Source: Cyprinodon diabolis (lineage: Eukaryota > Chordata > Actinopteri > Cyprinodontiformes > Cyprinodontidae). From it: 64,000 nucleotides of DNA. Under the pieces are notes generated by a model. The model ran no database searches. It was not told the origin of the DNA and was given only the letters and a program-made list of their open reading frames with translations. Of the stretch, positions 11,825-22,714 are shown piece by piece (within the stretch, counting starts at the first letter, position 1; each line of letters opens with the position of its first letter). The stretch is from contig CM060081.1 of assembly GCA_030533445.1 (NCBI GenBank), forward strand, positions 17,015,655 through 17,079,654, given 5' to 3'. The position numbers were made by a program, and so were the translations under genes.

Positions 11825-13230
11825 CAGAGATGGGAAGTAACGAAGTACAAATACTTTGTTACTGTACTCAAGTAGATTTTTCTGATATTTTTACTTTACT
11901 TTACTACTTATTTTTTTGGCGACTTTTTACTTCTACTCCTTACATTTTTACACAAATATCTGTACTTTCTACTCCTTACATTTTAAAAAATTGTATCGTT
12001 ACTTTAGTTTTGAATCATTTCAATGGAACAAGATTGTGAAAACGGAGCCGTTTTCCCCCTCTGTTCCTAAAGTGTAGCCGCCATCTCTAACACACAGCGT
12101 CGCGTCCTTTACTACATTTCCCAGCATGCACCACAGACCGGCCGTCATGGCGGCGGCAGTTCCAAACAATTCACCCGGTAATTTACACTAGTTCCGAAAT
12201 TACAACGTCACCTTTCATTCAACACTTCACTTACTCACCAGCGTAGCAAACTCTGAAGGTACCCACTGCGACAGCTTCAGTATACATTCCGTAGTCGGCA
12301 ATAAAACTTCCCAGTCAAATTACACATTCTCGCCCTTGGTCCGTCAGCATACTGGTCCGTGTGGAAACACGTACCGCATCGGAGCCAGTCTCTTATCCAT
12401 TGTCCCAGGGCATTGGAAAATACTTTGTGGGGACAGGGGTATTAAGTGGGATTTCAATGTATGTAATAATTTTTAGCATGGTAATTAGTAGGTGAATTGG
12501 GACTGTTAGCATGGTTAAACTATTTCATAATTATGTATGTTTTTTGTATGAATGATGCTATTGTCTGTATTTTGTTTTCTACAATGTTAACTGTGCTTTA
12601 TTGGGGATTTGCCTTCGTGTTTAGTTGGGCTGTCCCAATTGGCTGGTTATTGGTGGGTCTATTTAAGGGGCACACTCACAATAGCTTGGGAGGGCTGCTT
12701 GGAGAGACTGGTTGGAGAAACTGCTTTTGAAGGTCTGCTTAGAGAGACTATATTTAAAGTCAGCTTGCTTTGAGGCTGTCAGTGTTTTGTATTGCCTGCA
12801 ATGGCCGGTTTTGTTTTCTTTATTTGAAAGTATTTTGTTTGTTTTGGGGTTTTTTTTGTCTTCACCATCACACCAGTAAATAAACCGCTACACGCTTTTG
12901 AACTGGAATTTTGTCGTCCGCTGGTTTTTACCACCTTTTTGCAAGTCATCTGCTTACACCTCGTCTAACGTGAGACAGGAGCTGGCGAGCCGTTATCTCA
13001 CAAAGATGAATCGACAGATTTGGCGGTATTCATTCGTGGCAAGTCATTGCAGCTTGGTGGCGGTGGCGTTAGCATAGTAGTATGGACGACGAGATGATTG
13101 AAAATGAACACAACGGAGATCTAGTCCTATTGGCAGACATCCATTTAAAATGTAGGCAACGGCATAAAAAAGTGGTTTCTACTTTTACTTTTATACTTTA
13201 TATATATACTTTACTTTATACTTTTTTCTG
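11825..13230. mobile_element. Non-autonomous hAT element nested in ERV1
   Basis: A 1,406-bp element with CAG...CTG ends (starts CAGAGATGGGAAGTAACG) and perfect 8-bp target duplications CATATGAG at 11,817-11,824 and 13,231-13,238. Both ends are full of AAGTA/TACTT words (AGTACAAATACTTTG near the left end), typical subterminal hAT repeats. No transposase is readable. The middle (about 12,426-12,960) looks different: it contains TATTTAAGGGG, an AATAAA at about 12,889 and a C/T-rich stretch, resembling LTR or promoter sequence carried as cargo. Confidence 0.85.
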
Positions 13231-13347
13231 CATATGAGTAACCATGTGGCACTCTCCTGCACAGTACTTGTACTGTCACATATGTTATGCATATACACAA
13301 TTATTCTGTCAGTTATTTTTAGCATAGGTATTCATAATCATTAATAA

Positions 13348-14241
13348 TCAGCATTGTCCTTTATATCCAGTATGGTGTTGTGGTTGAGAATAATAATAGT
13401 TCGGGCCTCCACAGGGGTAGGGAGCCATGCGCTTTTGATCAGCGGTCAGCTGCAGCAGCTGCCCTTGCAGGGTGATTATGGTCTGCCATGCCTCTTGAAG
13501 TTGACGTGTCAGCTTTGCATTTTCTCGGGTCAAACGCGGATTCCCTGCCTTTGCCTTGCGTTTGTACATGGTGCGGCGAATCATTTCCAAGGGACGACGT
13601 GAGTAGATGTGCGTCAGACCCTTCAACAACTTTGAATAAATTTCCGTGCTCATAGAAGTGATTTCAGGCTTAAGGTCATCGTCGGTTTCGTACGATTCCA
13701 GAGGATGAGCCAAGAACCTTGCAACGTGGCGAGATTCCTCAGGGGTGAGCACCAAGCCCGCAACGACAACGTGTGCTGGTTCTGGCGGAGAGGCAGGCCT
13801 CATCTCGTTTAGCTCAGCCAGCACGCCTGAAGTGGATGGCAGCTCCTGAGGCGATCTGATGGGCGGTAGTCAGTCCTCCGGGTTCTCTGGAGTGGCAGGG
13901 GTGCTGTTTGGGCCAAAGTCAATCCTGAGGGTCCCAGGTGATGGCGGGTTGGACATTGGCCTCCCTGTAGGTGATGGTGGTTGATCATCCGGCTGCCTTC
14001 TGGGTGTCATCATGGGTCTGTTCCACCCCGGAGGTGCGACGCCTGGCCCCCCTGCAGGATCTTCTGTCTGCCTGTTAGAAACATTGGAGCCTACGGCTAC
14101 TGCTACTTGTGTGCCTATCGACGCATGTTTGTTGGGTCCCCCGGGCTTGTTACACTCTATCCATGCCTCTACGGTTTGGGGATTATTTGGGGAATAGAGG
14201 CCATAATAAGTCTCCTCATTTATCTTGTAAGACTCCGCCAT
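13348..14241 (-). pseudogene. ERV1 accessory ORF between env and 3' LTR (one internal stop)
   Basis: A reading frame of about 297 codons with one in-frame TGA at 13,870-13,872; both halves stay in the same frame, so it was probably one gene. I start at the ATG at 14,241 (MAESYKINEE), which has a good Kozak context and lies 11 bases after a CCAAATGCAG splice-acceptor-like site. The first half is rich in Pro, Gly and Asn (PPSPTGRPM, NPPSPGTL). The second half has a basic patch (RRTMYKRKAKAG) followed by a likely coiled coil (RENAKLTRQLQEAW to LQGQLLQL), then a Tyr/Gln/His-rich tail. Position and layout suggest a regulatory or accessory retroviral protein made from a spliced mRNA. I do not recognise a family. 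A bZIP-like reading of the basic-plus-coil segment is speculation. Confidence 0.6.
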
Positions 14242-14251
14242 GTTCAATTAA

Positions 14252-14275
14252 TCTGCATTTGGAGACATAGTGTAG
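14252..14275 (-). promoter_or_regulatory. Candidate splice acceptor for the accessory ORF
   Basis: On the minus strand TATGTCTCCAAATGCAG ends in an AG (14,253-14,254) just ahead of the accessory ATG. Spacing fits a multiply spliced message. Inferred from sequence context only. Confidence 0.4.
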
Positions 14276-14449
14276 CATATTTATATATCATTATGAGGCA
14301 AATTATTTCCCTAAATCCATAAAACTTCAGCATGCAAAGTGAGTAAGTATATGAGTCATAGCTATGCATGTTAATATACATATATACAATTTTTGTTATT
14401 AAAGAAATGCACGTACCTGGTGGGGGTGGGAGGAGATCATGGTTATGTT

Positions 14450-14959
14450 CTATATGACTTGGTCTAACTGTATTTCTACAATTGGGAACTGTCCAGTTAC
14501 ACTTACAACAAGCTTTGAGACCAATCCCCGAACAAGGGGTATGACGCAACAAATAACTATCATTATGATTAATATTATTGCTCCTAGAACCATCCCTGCT
14601 GCATTAAGATATTTTCCCCATCCAAGCTTATTAAACCAATCCCAGAAGCCCTTTAACTGAGTGTTCCAATTAGACTGCAGCACATGTTCATCTCTCATGC
14701 GTTTCATTTCCTGAAGGACTCCTGTGAGGCTGCCATTAACCCCTGTATGCATAGGAATCAAAGTACAACAATCTTCTCCAATATAATCACATATTCCTTG
14801 GTCCCCAGCCATACGGGATTCTAGCACGAACCTTTTCTGCAGAACCATTAGTGAAGTAGCATGCAATTAATCTTTTACCAGATCTACGCCCTTTATTGTA
14901 AAATGTATAAACCTTTTTTGATTATACCATAGGAGATTTACCCATCTACTATTGCGAGC
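14450..14959 (-). pseudogene. ERV1 env, transmembrane-subunit segment
   Basis: Downstream part of the envelope gene after the Tc1 insertion. The stretch at 14,450-14,866 is open for 138 codons. It includes the CX6CC motif (a Cys, six residues, then CC, near 14,760-14,790), which in gamma-type retroviruses links surface and transmembrane subunits. It also includes an amphipathic segment, then a strongly hydrophobic membrane anchor rich in Ile, Val and Leu (about residues 88-108) and a short tail. Upstream, the frame carries at least one stop (TAA at 14,867-14,869) before the transposon boundary. The product is not expressible as an intact envelope. The class follows from CX6CC plus the CXXC in the surface part. 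Confidence 0.85.
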
Positions 14960-14961
14960 TA

Positions 14962-16209
14962 CACTATATTGCCAAAAGTATTTGCTCACCTGCCTTGACT
15001 CACATATGAGCTTAAGTGACATCCCGTTCCTAATCCATAGGGTTCAATATGACGTCGGTCCACCCTTTGCAGCTAGAACAGCTTCAACTCTTCTGGGAAG
15101 GCTGTCCACAAGGTTTAGGAGTGTGTTTATGGGAATTTTTGACCATTCTTCCAGAAGCGCATTTGTGAGGTCGCACACTGATGTTGGACGAGAAGGCCTG
15201 GCTCTCAGTCTCCGCTCTAATTCATCCCAAAGGTGTTCTATCGGGTTGAGGTCAGGACTCTGTGCAGGCCAGTCAAGTTCATCCACACCAGACTCTGTCA
15301 TCCATGTCTTTATGGACCTTGCTTTGTGCACTGGTGCACAGTCATGTTGGAAGAGGAAGGGGCCAGCTCCAAACTGTTCCCACAAAGTTGGGAGCATGGA
15401 ATTGTCCAAAATGTCTTGGTATGCTGAAGCATTTAGAGTTCCTTTCACTGGAACTAAGGGGCCAAGCCCAGCTCCTGAAAAACAACCCCACACCATAATC
15501 CCCCCTCCACCAAACTTTACACTTGGCACAATGCAGTCAGACAAGTACCGTTCTCCTGGCAACCGCCAAACCCAGACCCGTCCATCAGATTGCCAGATGG
15601 AGAAGCGCGATTCGTCACTCCAGAGAACGCGTCTCCACTGCTCTAGAGTCCAGTGGCGGCGTGCTTTACACCACCGCATCCGACGCTTTGCATTGCACTT
15701 GGTTATGTATGGCTTGGATGCAGCTGCTCGACCATGGAAACCCATTCCATGAAGCTCTCTGCGCACTGTTCTTGAGCTAATCTGAAGGCCACATGAAGTT
15801 TGGAGGTCTGTAGTGATTGACTCTGCAGAAAGTTGGCGACCTCTTCGCACTATGCGTTTCAGCATCCGCTGACCCCGCTCCGTCAGTTTACGTGGCCTAC
15901 CACTTCGTGGCTGAGTTGCTGTCGTTCCCAAACACTTCCATTTTCTTATAATACAGCTGACAGTTGACTGTGGAATATTTAGGAGCGAGGAAATTTCACG
16001 ACTGGATTTGTTGCACAGGTGGCATCCTATCACAGTTCCACGCTGGAATTCACTGAGCTCCTGAGAGCGACCCATTCTTTCACAAATGTTTGTAAAAACA
16101 GTCTGCATGCCTAGGTGCTTGAATTTATACACCTGTGGCCATGGAAGTGATTGGAACACCTGATTCCAATAATTTGGATGGGTGAGCAAATACTTTTGGC
16201 AATATAGTG
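14962..16209 (-). mobile_element. Tc1-like transposon, copy B, inserted in ERV1 env
   Basis: Complete 1,248-bp element, same length and apparently same sequence as copy A. TA duplications are at 14,960-14,961 and 16,210-16,211. Inverted repeats of 29 bp lie at 14,962-14,990 and 16,181-16,209. It interrupts the transmembrane part of env and shares its orientation. Because the host provirus already carried damage and the two Tc1 copies have not diverged, this is the youngest dated event here. Confidence 0.95.
15044..16075 (-). CDS. Tc1-like DD34E transposase, intact (copy B)
   Basis: 343 residues, identical to the product at 3165-4196: GRPRKL hook at 59-64 and catalytic D154, D245, E280. Start chosen at MGRSQ as for copy A. 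The frame is open upstream of the ATG for another 38 codons through the terminal region, starting in MLTHPNYWN, which I regard as untranslated or optional. It is transcribed in the same direction as env. No neighbouring gene is co-transcribed by design; the flanks are retroviral. Confidence 0.93.
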   Translation of the reverse strand: MGRSQELSEFQRGTVIGCHLCNKSSREISSLLNIPQSTVSCIIRKWKCLGTTATQPRSGRPRKLTERGQRMLKRIVRRGRQLSAESITTDLQTSCGLQISSRTVRRELHGMGFHGRAAASKPYITKCNAKRRMRWCKARRHWTLEQWRRVLWSDESRFSIWQSDGRVWVWRLPGERYLSDCIVPSVKFGGGGIMVWGCFSGAGLGPLVPVKGTLNASAYQDILDNSMLPTLWEQFGAGPFLFQHDCAPVHKARSIKTWMTESGVDELDWPAQSPDLNPIEHLWDELERRLRARPSRPTSVCDLTNALLEEWSKIPINTLLNLVDSLPRRVEAVLAAKGGPTSY

Positions 16210-16211
16210 TA

Positions 16212-17616
16212 TATACTGCGTATTAACAATTGATCCGTAGATTGGTACTGCACCAGCCCCTCTTCCACTTTCTATCCAACCACTCCCTATGGCAACCTGG
16301 TCTTCAGGTACTCCATGTGGGATCTGATCCCAGGTGATATATACCTCATCTGATAATTTCCACTCCTGTTTAACGGGAGTACTTCTTTTAGCGCGACTGG
16401 TTATTTCATTAATGCCTATTGGGTTATTTACTATTAACTTTAGTTGTCCTGTCATCATCACTGGTGCACAAATCCCTTCCCACTGATCGGGTAGTGTGGT
16501 CAACATCTGTGTCTCATTGTAAAACATCCCAAAAATGTCACCTAAAGGGGCAGATCCCTGCGCCAGGCTCTGTATTCGGTATTGAGATACACTTGAGGGT
16601 TGGAACTCATAGATGACATGTCCTCCATCTGGTACTACTTGTTCACAACGTATGGTAGCATTGAGACTTGTTTTACAAAACTTAACGTGGTGAGTGGAGT
16701 TCCCTTCTGCTGTCGGTGGGTACCATGTTCTATTACTACATGTTACCAGTCTATCCGCTGTCCACATTTGACTAGAGGTTCTATTGGTCACCTCTTCTAG
16801 TTCTTTCCCTCGGGCTATACAAAACGGAAAAATCAGGTCAGCTGGTTTTATTACTACTGGTGGGAGGGAGAACGTACTCATTACATCGTTTATTGAGGAG
16901 TTCAGTGCTCTGGGGCATACTGTCCAATCCTTTGACCATGATGTCTTACCTGCAGCCATATGCATGGCCCAGTGAGCAAAGCACCTTATCCCTACTTCTT
17001 GGCAGTCACCTATTTTACTTCCTGGCAGAATCCGAAGGGCTGGTAACTTTTTAACATTATAACAGGCTATACAATCATCTTTAGGACGTTTTTTGGCTTT
17101 AAACATTGTCTGGACAGAGTACTGAATCCATTGTTGGAACATATTGATCTCCCAGTGTGCAGTTTTTTATTTGTCTAGATCTCTTTTCTGTCTTCTATTC
17201 ATTAGTTGTACCACTCTATATGCTCTTTCTACTGTCATTACTTGTTTTGTTAGTGTGTTTTGGCATATGTTTGTTTTGCATCTTACCTCAATGATCACCA
17301 TCACATCCCCACGGCAGTCCATGCTTCGTGGAATTCCAAGCCAATGTTTCCCCATTGACTTCCCTAAAATTTCTTCAGACATTACATAATCATATCCTTT
17401 GATTTGCACATGCATTAGTGATATATTCTCCCCATCATTATTACTGATTACCCCTTGGTTAGTAGCTAGTGTTATCATTGCTAAGGCGCATGTTTGTGTT
17501 TGATGCATTAAATGTGAGTGTGCATTGTTAGTAGTAACTTTAATAAGATCCCCCCTTGTTAACCCACAAAGGGTTAACACAACAAGAAAACTAGTCAGAC
17601 ACGGAAGAAAACGCAT
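16212..17616 (-). pseudogene. ERV1 env, signal peptide and surface-subunit segment
   Basis: Upstream part of the envelope. I start at the ATG at 17,616, which gives a typical signal peptide (MRFLPC, hydrophobic core, then LTRG). The frame runs to a single TAA at 17,167-17,169, just after a furin-type RQKR, then resumes in the same frame. The next section contains CIAC, a CXXC motif of gamma-type surface subunits, several N-glycosylation sites (NRTS, NATI, NETQ) and a second furin-type site RAKR near 16,365. That second site would be the surface/transmembrane cleavage. Tc1 copy B cuts the gene about 50 codons later. The stop and the transposon both inactivate it. A C/T-rich acceptor-like tract sits just upstream of the ATG. 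Confidence 0.85.
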
Positions 17617-17676
17617 GCGAGAGACGCCCAGACGGCGATGGGGTGGGCGGGACCGATTTGCCCGACGGCCCACTTG

Positions 17677-17720
17677 CTGTGGAGGAGGAAGGGGAAAGGG
17701 AGGGGAGGAAAGGGGAAGGT
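17677..17720 (-). promoter_or_regulatory. Candidate splice acceptor for env mRNA
   Basis: On the minus strand a long pyrimidine run of CCTTCCCC type ends in TCCTCCACAG, with AG at 17,677-17,678, 61 bases before the env ATG. It is a textbook 3' splice site in the expected place for the subgenomic env message. Confidence 0.6.
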
Positions 17721-18097
17721 GCAGGTGAGGGATGTGAAGGGGACAGGGCTCCACCAGCATCTGATGGGTCAGAAGAAAGAAGTTCATCCAGTGCCTGAAC
17801 GACGGATGGATCTGGGTCAGACCAAGAAGAACTCTCAGCGGCAGAAGGATCGTCATCATTGCCACCAGAGTCAGAAGCGGAGGGAAAGCATAAGAATGAA
17901 AACTGTCATCCTCAGAGTCCCCTGACATTGGGGACTGCCGGGCCGCCAGGCGTGCTGAACGCCTTTGACCATGTGACGTGGACGGCGGTGAGAGTACATT
18001 AGTGCCTGATCCCAACGTCTGTGAGCTTGTGGTGGGTTGCTGCGGAGGGAGACCTGTTGCTGCCCTGTCAGCATGCGCAGAGCCCGTCGGTCCTGGA

Positions 18098-20617
18098 TCA
18101 AGTCCAGGTGGGTCTGGCGGCTGATGCCGGGTGCAGTGGTTTTTTGTGGAACCAGAAGGGCTTACCTTCAACTTTCAGGGCAGTGGGAGTGGTAAGTACA
18201 ACTTTAAAGGGGCCTTCCCTACGAGGCTCGTTCCACTGACATCTAAAGACTCGTATGAACACACTGTCACCAACTTGAACGTCCCTGACGTCCACTGGAA
18301 TGCGTGTCTCGTCTCGGCCGTGAGCTGCTTTCACCTGTTGAAATATAAGTCTGTGAATGCGGCTTAAGGATCTGAGGTAATCCCCCAGTTCACGCTCGAG
18401 CTGTGCCAGGGAAACCTCCTCCTGCTGGGGTCCTCGAACCTGTGGGAGAGACATTGGTCGACCTGTAAGCATTTCATGAGGCGTAAGATGGGTTATTCGG
18501 TTAGTTTGAGAACGCATTGCCATCAGTGCAACAGGCAAGGCAACAACCCATGTTAAACGGTTATTGCTGTCAGCAATAATCTTCGCAAGCTTCGATTTCA
18601 GCACTCCGTTAGCTCGTTCCACCGATGCCTGTGATTGGCGATGATACACACAACCAAATTTCTTTTTTATGCACAACTGTTTTAACATTTGCTGGATCAC
18701 CTTTGAAACAAAATGAGGTCCATTATCAGATGATATTGTATCAGGCATGCCAAATCTGGGAAAAACTTCTTTGCACAAAAACCTTGCTGCTGCTTTGTGG
18801 TCGTTCCTAGCAGTGGGGCATGCCTCCACCCATCTGCTAAACCTACAAACAACCACCAACATATACCTCTTTCCCTGAACCCGAGTTATCATGTCAACGT
18901 AATCCATAATTAGATGGCGGAACGGACCGTCTGGCATGGGGATATGTGCTAAGGGTTGTGTAAACATTTTACGCACATTATACTTAGGAGAATGTGGGCA
19001 TAAGGCCAGTTCTCTGTCTACCATAGGTTTCATGTAAGGTGACCACCAGACTGCCTGTAACTTTTGAATAACTTGGGCTCGTGAACAATGATCAGGTCCA
19101 TGCATTATTTTAATCGCGGTTGGTAACAAAGACAAAGGTAGTACAAAATGCCCTCGACAACTTCGCCACAACCCATCATGGGGACGTGATAGACGTGTCG
19201 CCCCCCTTTGCACCCACAGACGCTTTTCCGCTTCAGATACTCTATTTTGGGCTTCTATTAATGAGGCTAGATTTGCAATAGGTTCACATTCAGCTATATG
19301 AACCATTGGTCCCTGCACTGCAGGTCCTGATGCTTCTTTGGCTGCTTCATCTGCCAAGTTGTTTCCTATGGCAATGGGTGTCTTTGCTGTCTGATGAGCC
19401 GCACATTTTACAATAGCTAACGCAGACGGAAGTTGCATAGCTTGTATTAATTCCACTACAGCTTGCCCATGTGTCACGGGGATACCATCTGTTCTAATGA
19501 ACCCTCGTTGTTTCCAGATGCTTGCGTTTATATGGCATACCCCGTATCCATATGCACTGTCAGTATAGATTGTCACTCTTTTACCAGTAGCCAATTTACA
19601 TGCTGCTGTTAATGCTTTTATCTCTGCCAACTGGGCAAAGCAAGGTTGATCAAGGCTCATTGTCTGTACCTTGGTAAAGGTTCCATCGGGGTCAAGTTGG
19701 ACTATTCCATATCCAGCTCTATTCCCTGTCTCACTTCTGACGCATGATCCATCTACGAATAGCGTCAGATCAGATGGGATTGGATGATTGTACAAGTCCT
19801 CCCTTACCTTCATGAAGGTGTCCGTCTCCTGGGGACAATCATGGGGATCACCTTCTGTGGGCAATACCATTCTTGTGGCTGGGTTAATTGTGGTACAGCG
19901 TTGTATAGTTAAGTCAGGTCCTGAAAGCAGAACTTCATAACCTGTTTGACGAGCTTGGGTTATCGCAAAGCGCGGGCTTGTGAGCAGTGCATGTAATTGA
20001 TGTGATGTATACAAAATAACAGGGTGGCCCATAGTAATAACTGAGGCCTTTTTATATGCGAAGGCTGCTGCTGCCAAGCCCTGGTAGCAGGGAGGCAGAC
20101 CTTCTTCGACACCATCTAATTTTGTGCTGTAATAAGAAATTGGCTGTTTACCTGTGGGGGTGTCTTGCATCAATACTGCACATGCATACCCTTGTCGCTC
20201 AGCCACATAGAGATGGAATGGTTTGCCATAATCTGGATTGGCCAGAGCAGGAGCAGTTTGGAGATCTTGTTTCAGCAGCTGGAACGCACCCTCTGCCTCG
20301 TCTGTCCATTGCAATTGAGCCGACTGGTGTCCTTGACCCGCGGCTTTAATCAGGGCTCTCAGTGGAGCCGTTTTGATGGCATAATCACACACCCACGGTC
20401 TGCTGTAACCTGCCATGCCAAGGAAAGACAACATGTGACCAACAGTCTGAGGTTTGGGCAATTGAGTTATGGCTTCCAGTTGGGACGGTGCAATACACCT
20501 CTTGTCCCCACTGAGTTGCCTGCCGAGATACTCCACTGTTTGCTGGCAGAATTGCAATTTTTGTTTACTTACTTTGTGTCCTCCTTCTGCCAATGCATGT
20601 AATGGAGTCTCTCTCAC
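18098..20617 (-). pseudogene. ERV1 pol: RT connection, RNase H and integrase
   Basis: An 839-codon open stretch holding the C-terminal two thirds of Pol. Residues 1-250 are the RT thumb and connection. RNase H lies at about 283-428, with acidic residues D289, E332, D353 and D423. Integrase starts near 500: zinc-binding His506 and His510 and Cys540 are present, but the second Cys is replaced (CPHS). The catalytic D572, D631 and E667 have the D,D-35-E spacing. A C-terminal DNA-binding domain ends near residue 815. The frame is separated from the upstream RT segment by a shift near 20,610, so the polyprotein cannot be made intact. Pol overlaps the env reading frame slightly, then a Pro/Ser-rich region follows. 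Confidence 0.92.
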
Positions 20618-21474
20618 ACTGCTCTTTAGAAGCAGAACAAATCAAAATGTCATCAACATACATTAACATTGTAGATGGTATGTCAAGGTGATTTAAATCA
20701 TTCGCCAGTACACGATTGAAAATTGATGGCGAGTGTACAAAACCCTGTGGTAATTGCTTATAAGAATACTGTTGGCCTTTGTACGTGAATGCAAACAAAT
20801 ACTGGGAATCTGGATGGACCGGTACACTGAAAAACGCTGAACACAGATCTATCACAGTAAACCATTTTGTGCCTGGGGTTATATTACTCAGTAGTGTGTG
20901 GGGGTCTGGTACTACTGGTATTTCTTCTGCTACAATAGCATTAATTAATCTTAGATCATGGACTAGTCTGTAGTCATTACTGTTGGGTTTTCTGATGGGA
21001 AAAATTGGTGTGTTACAGGGACTTACTGTTGGTTTAAGAACTCCTGCTGTTTCTAATCCTGTAATGATAGGCTATATTCCTTCTACTGCTTCTCATTTAA
21101 GTGGGTACTGTCTTTGGAAGGGTAATTTAGCATTTAGTTTGATGGTAAATTTGATGGGATCTGCTGATTTTACTAATCCTACATCTGTTTTACTTTTAGA
21201 CCATACCTGCTCTGGAACTTGTTCTAATAATGATTCATGTTCTTCAGCCACTGCCATTTGTCTTTTTCCCAGGAACTTTAATGTGTTCTGCTATTACTTC
21301 ATCAGCTTGTGAATATGAGATTTTGAAAAACAGTTCATCTTTTGATATGCTAATGCGGTCCCATGCTGTGTCAACCCATTCGGTGACTTGCTTGGCTTCT
21401 TGAACCATGGGTCCTAGGTCATGTGACTCATACTTGTCTGCAATCAGTAATGTGACATGTGGTGCTGAGTTGGT
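20565..21474 (-). pseudogene. ERV1 pol: N-terminal part of reverse transcriptase
   Basis: The palm and fingers of RT. The 20,565-20,855 stretch contains LPQGFVHSP and the catalytic YVDD at 20,649-20,660. Upstream, coding resemblance continues to the L2 boundary but with two in-frame stops (TAG at 21,072-21,074 and TGA at 21,093-21,095) and at least one more shift near 21,250. The first part before RT has no aspartic protease motif. Ends at the AACCT duplication made by the L2 insertion; a short continuation lies at 26,233-26,271. Confidence 0.88.
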
Positions 21475-21805
21475 AACCTCACTTCCTGTTTGGGGTTCAC
21501 TTCCTGTTTGGATTAACAGAGTGTGCAGCTGTTGCAGCTGTCCAGAGGAACTCCATCTGAAGTTAAGTTATTTTCTCTTTTATATCTCTGTATCTAAGTA
21601 ACTCTAACTGACTACTTTAAAACATAGCACCTTTTGCTGCACTTTTCTACTTAGCACTTGTCAGTTTCACACGGTTTTATTTCTGATAGCAAGGAGTAGC
21701 TAGCCTAGGCTAGCGCTAGCTTGGCATTGCTATGGCTTCTCTCCCTCCCTTGACTCTTTTCCAACTCTTCCTTCTTCCTCTCCTCTCTCCTGCTCTCTGT
21801 GTCAG

Positions 21806-22714
21806 ATGTTCAGTTATTCCTCTGCCTCCTTTAGTGATAATGGGATGTGTAATAAGTGTAGTATTTTTTTAGCTTTGGAGGCGAGGGTGTCAGAGTTAGA
21901 ATCCAGGCTTCAGGCTGTTGAACATCCAGGAGTTAAAGTAGGCCCCCCACGTAGCTGTCTTCCAAAAGTGCCTGGGCAGCCAGGCGATTGGGTAACTGTA
22001 CGCAGAAAGCGTAGTCGTGGATCTCTGCCCACTGGTCACCACCAACCCGTTCACGTTTCTAACCGGTTTTCCCCACTCAGTGACACACCCACTGAGAAGC
22101 CCACTCTGGTGATTGGCAGCTCCATAGTCAGAAACGTGGCATTAGAGACACCAGGGACCATAGTCAAATGTTTGCCGGGGGCCAGAACGGGCGACATCAA
22201 ATCCTACCTGAAACTACTGGCTAAGGATAAGGTTAAATACAGTAAGATTGTTATTCACGCTGATGGTAATGACACCCGGTTACGCCGATCTGAGGTCACT
22301 AAAATTAGTGTTGCTTCGGTGTGTAAGTTTGCCAAAAAAATGTCGGACTCCGTAATTTTCTCTGGTCCCCTCCCTGATCTGACCAGTGATGCCATGTTTA
22401 GCCGCATGTCGTCATTCAACCGCTGGTTATCTAGGTGGTGTCCTGAAAACAACGTGGGCTACATTAATAATTGGCAATCCTTTTGGGGAAAGCCTGGTCT
22501 GATTCGGAGAGACGGCATCCATCCCACTTTGGATGGTGCAGCTCTTCTTTCTAGGAATCTGGCCACATTTATTAGTCCTCCAAAACCCTGGCCACCCAGG
22601 GTGCAGACCAGGAAGCAGAGTTGTAGTTTAACACACATCTCTGCAGCTTCTCTACTGTTACCCACTCTTAACTCCATCCAGACAGTTTCTTGCCCACGAA
22701 CAAAATCTACTTAA
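21806..22714 (+). CDS. L2 LINE ORF1 with SGNH esterase-like domain
   Basis: 302 codons, open throughout. A short Cys pair (MCNKC, residues 14-18) and a coiled-coil-like [16 protein letters not shown] (24-39) precede a basic region. The esterase/SGNH-hydrolase core begins at about residue 99. Block I is GSSIVRN (G104, S105, S106). Block III is HADGND at 151-156, where the family usually shows HVGTND, so the glycine is displaced. Block V is DGIHP (D236, H239). This domain type is typical of CR1/L2-group ORF1 proteins, which bind RNA with ORF2. The stop TAA at 22,712-22,714 is followed in the same frame by ORF2. Confidence 0.8.
   Translation: MFSYSSASFSDNGMCNKCSIFLALEARVSELESRLQAVEHPGVKVGPPRSCLPKVPGQPGDWVTVRRKRSRGSLPTGHHQPVHVSNRFSPLSDTPTEKPTLVIGSSIVRNVALETPGTIVKCLPGARTGDIKSYLKLLAKDKVKYSKIVIHADGNDTRLRRSEVTKISVASVCKFAKKMSDSVIFSGPLPDLTSDAMFSRMSSFNRWLSRWCPENNVGYINNWQSFWGKPGLIRRDGIHPTLDGAALLSRNLATFISPPKPWPPRVQTRKQSCSLTHISAASLLLPTLNSIQTVSCPRTKST

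Noticed and set aside
17167..18171. A 334-codon minus-strand frame starting upstream of env
   Set aside because: Codons before the ATG at 17,616 overlap the pol end and a low-complexity region; the signal peptide shows the true start.
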